Source: Bacteroides sp. GM023 (GTDB lineage Bacteria > Bacteroidota > Bacteroidia > Bacteroidales > Bacteroidaceae). From it: 64,000 nucleotides of DNA. A program made the position numbers and the translations under genes. A model generated the notes under the pieces. It was not told the DNA's origin. It searched no databases and was given only the letters and a program-made list of their open reading frames with translations. Within the stretch, counting starts at the first letter, position 1. Each line of letters begins with the position of its first letter. Positions 62,901-64,000 of the stretch are shown here, in pieces. Location: contig NZ_JAAXGE010000006.1 of assembly GCF_014750685.1 (NCBI RefSeq), forward strand, positions 1 to 64,000, given 5' to 3'.

Positions 62901-64000
62901 CGGTTGATGAATCAGATACTGGATTTCCGTAAGATTCAGAATCAGAAGATGAAACTGTTGATAGAAGAAACCGATTTGATTCCGCTCTTACAAAAAGTTA
63001 TGAATAGTTTCAAGCTGATAGCTGAAGAGAAAAATATAAATTATCAATTACATTCTACAGTTCAATCGGTATATAGCTGGATAGACAGGGATAAATTCGA
63101 GAAGATATTCTTCAATCTACTTTCTAATGCATTCAAATATACGCCTGCCGACAAATCAATAACCGTCCATATCACGACGAAAGAAAAGACGATAGAGATA
63201 GAAGTGGCAGACGAAGGTATCGGGATTGCAGTAGAGAAGCAACATTCACTGTTCCAACGTTTTGAGTCATTAGTGAAACAGAATATACTGCAACCGTCTT
63301 CAGGCATTGGCTTATCCTTAGTAAAAGAAATGGTGGAAATGCATCATGGCACTATTGATGTAATTAGTCAGCCTGGGATAGGCAGTCGCTTCACGGTTGT
63401 CTTGCCCTTGCAAAAGAAAGTTTTCGAAGAAGACGGGCAAGTGGAATTTATTCTGAATGACAGCCAAAGTTCAACGCCTCATCCCGTTGACAGCATGAAA
63501 GCGCCGGAGGAGACAGAGGAAAAAGACGAATTGGAAAACAATGCAGAAAATTTCTCCATACTGGTCGTAGAAGATAATGAAGAATTAAAAGCTTTTTTGA
63601 AGAATATACTATCGGAAAGCTATACCGTGATAACGGCTTCCAATGGGGAGGAAGGATTGCAACGTGCCGTTATTGACCTGCCCGACCTTATCATCAGCGA
63701 TGTCATGATGCCGGTTATGGATGGTTTGGAGATGATAGGGCAAATCAAAGAAAACAAGAATATTTGTCATATACCTATTATCGTGTTATCGGCCAAAGCA
63801 TCCCTGGACGACCGTATCGCCGGACTGGAACAAGGTATAGATGATTATATCACCAAACCTTTCAGCGCTACTTATTTAAAAACCCGCATAGCATCGCTGC
63901 TACGCCAACGCAAGGCACTGCAAGAATTATATATGGATAAACTGATGGAAGGAAAGAACACCTCGCCTTCCACCGATTCCCTCGTTCCGTCGCAACCGCA
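59994..64000 (+). CDS. Hybrid two-component system regulator (HTCS), 3' end cut off
   Basis: Translation from the ATG at 59994 (MKRLCTLLLLLSTAIIIIAQ signal peptide) stays open for 1335 codons to the window edge. Two periplasmic seven-bladed propeller regions ('GLAQGVVMSILQDRKGLIWFSTWNGLNKFDG', 'IYAIYQDSRSNIWVGCYGGGLN' and similar), a Y_Y_Y domain ('LYAYRLQGLEEEWNEADNN'), one membrane span near 876-903, kinase histidine near 928 ('FFTDISHELRTPLTLI'), ATPase ('LLSNAFKYTP', 'DEGIGIAVEK', 'SSGIGLSLV'), receiver aspartate near 1236 ('LIISDVMMPVMDG'). The expected AraC-type output domain lies past the edge. HTCS proteins sense an imported oligosaccharide and switch on a PUL; its target may be to the right of the window or the RG-I genes here. 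Confidence 0.92.
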   Translation, partial: MKRLCTLLLLLSTAIIIIAQPICQVKHFSVSDGLAQGVVMSILQDRKGLIWFSTWNGLNKFDGYTFKTYKTSQESTYAFGSNRMGTISESKYGDIWCPTYDGQACLFDVETEKFIDVLQPIERSTKQTHYVTRIYSLKKGIAWILCENGYAYRVDEQLCKKGEGITLYTTSNHNLKGEQIVTVYQDSEEDEWILTDKGISIIGKKTLDTDFPFQFITQIKETIYLIAENDKLARYDFHTKKLKFVDIPYPHDKINNVTAIGKDMLALGTNNGLILYSTQKNSFQQIDIRTATQPSNYVETVYQDYLGDIWIFSKDPGIIHLNLATNEKEHLFTPKDEIIKHGRKSRKLIFEDKAGNLWLLPTEGNFCYYDRKEKTLKPLLTDINNPKSIFSPLVRSYTLDNQGNCWFATARGVEKLCFFPQSYQFNLTDYEAETRAFLRDSNKRLWTASKSNYIQIYKPDGTLEGYLSPQGNIVKEKQPFFNGVYSILEDKNNNIWLGTKDIGLFQLRKTGANQYSIHHFEHQPTDPYSLSSNSIYAIYQDSRSNIWVGCYGGGLNLLTQTKDGKTSFIHGNNELRNYPIAYGMKVRNIAEAPGGVILVGTTNGLLTFSSNFERLEEIKFYRNIRRPGDKNSLSANDIMHIYTDKNKTTYIISFTGGVNKVISDKLLSENIQFKNYDKNNGLASDLALSMIEDTQNQLWVVSEIALSKFDPVKETFENYELSSIYQEFNFSEAIPVINARNQIVLGTDKGFLEVSPEKMHKSEYVPPIVFTGLKIQGHSTDYSIDKLKELELKSSQRNVTFQFAALDYVNPKGILYAYRLQGLEEEWNEADNNRSASYINLPAGRYKLQIKSTNSDGVWTNNVRTLPIHVLPTFWETYWAWLLYFILFILFTATIVYVLFYIYRLRHRVDMEQQLANIKLRFFTDISHELRTPLTLISSPVTEVLENEPLSPSAREHLTLVHQNTERMLRLMNQILDFRKIQNQKMKLLIEETDLIPLLQKVMNSFKLIAEEKNINYQLHSTVQSVYSWIDRDKFEKIFFNLLSNAFKYTPADKSITVHITTKEKTIEIEVADEGIGIAVEKQHSLFQRFESLVKQNILQPSSGIGLSLVKEMVEMHHGTIDVISQPGIGSRFTVVLPLQKKVFEEDGQVEFILNDSQSSTPHPVDSMKAPEETEEKDELENNAENFSILVVEDNEELKAFLKNILSESYTVITASNGEEGLQRAVIDLPDLIISDVMMPVMDGLEMIGQIKENKNICHIPIIVLSAKASLDDRIAGLEQGIDDYITKPFSATYLKTRIASLLRQRKALQELYMDKLMEGKNTSPSTDSLVPSQP

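Noticed and set aside
1..64000. tRNA or rRNA genes as integration targets
   Set aside because: No cloverleaf or rRNA-like stretches were recognised while reading both strands.

Overview
The window reads as a gut Bacteroides chromosome, probably a relative of B. thetaiotaomicron, B. ovatus or B. xylanisolvens. The evidence is three SusC/SusD pairs, a PAS-rich hybrid kinase and a hybrid two-component regulator with beta-propeller sensors, Mfa/Fim-type lipoproteins, and promoters of the Bacteroides type (-33 TTTG, -7 TAnnTTTG). The species cannot be fixed from the sequence alone. No rRNA, tRNA or CRISPR array was seen.

Layout. (1) 1-5000: a leftward fimbrial operon (DUF3575 protein, DUF3868/OmpA protein, FimA-like lipoprotein). 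Upstream lies a 1.26-kb segment carrying an AraC-family regulator, bounded by perfect 18-bp inverted repeats, with a tyrosine recombinase next to it. (2) 5.2-6.0 kb: an orphan conserved gene with a good promoter and a palindrome-rich leader. (3) 6-45 kb: a large polysaccharide utilization region for rhamnogalacturonan I (RG-I). A leftward block runs two fimbrillin-like lipoproteins, SusC/SusD, SusC/SusD, PL11 RG lyase, and then a PL26-like exo-lyase with its own promoter. A rightward SusC/SusD pair follows, then a leftward SGNH esterase, a leftward GH43-GH42 fusion, and a rightward translationally coupled cluster GH2, GH28, unknown, GH28, GH106. Between the leftward and rightward SusC blocks sits a second tyrosine recombinase inside its own 1.6-kb segment, again bounded by perfect 18-bp inverted repeats. 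(4) 45-59.5 kb: core genes (PAS hybrid kinase, PatB-type C-S lyase, HAD phosphatase, PIF1-like helicase with TPRs, AsmA-like protein, Sua5/YciO/YrdC protein, NagB, A-type flavoprotein, radical SAM protein). A roughly 560-bp non-coding element with long inverted arms and tandem repeats interrupts them. (5) 59.6-64 kb: a candidate small RNA, then a hybrid two-component regulator that runs off the window.

How it may work. The SusC/D complexes would bind and import pectic oligosaccharides released by surface PL11. The periplasmic PL26-like, GH28, GH106, GH2, GH42, GH43 and esterase activities would then trim backbone and side chains. No PUL-type regulator lies inside the 6-45 kb block. Instead, both the fimbrial operon and the RG-I block abut a recombinase-associated segment that looks invertible. 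The main hypothesis from this window is therefore a double phase-variation arrangement. One switch would couple an AraC gene to fimbriae. The other would be a self-encoded switch between two divergent glycan-uptake operons.
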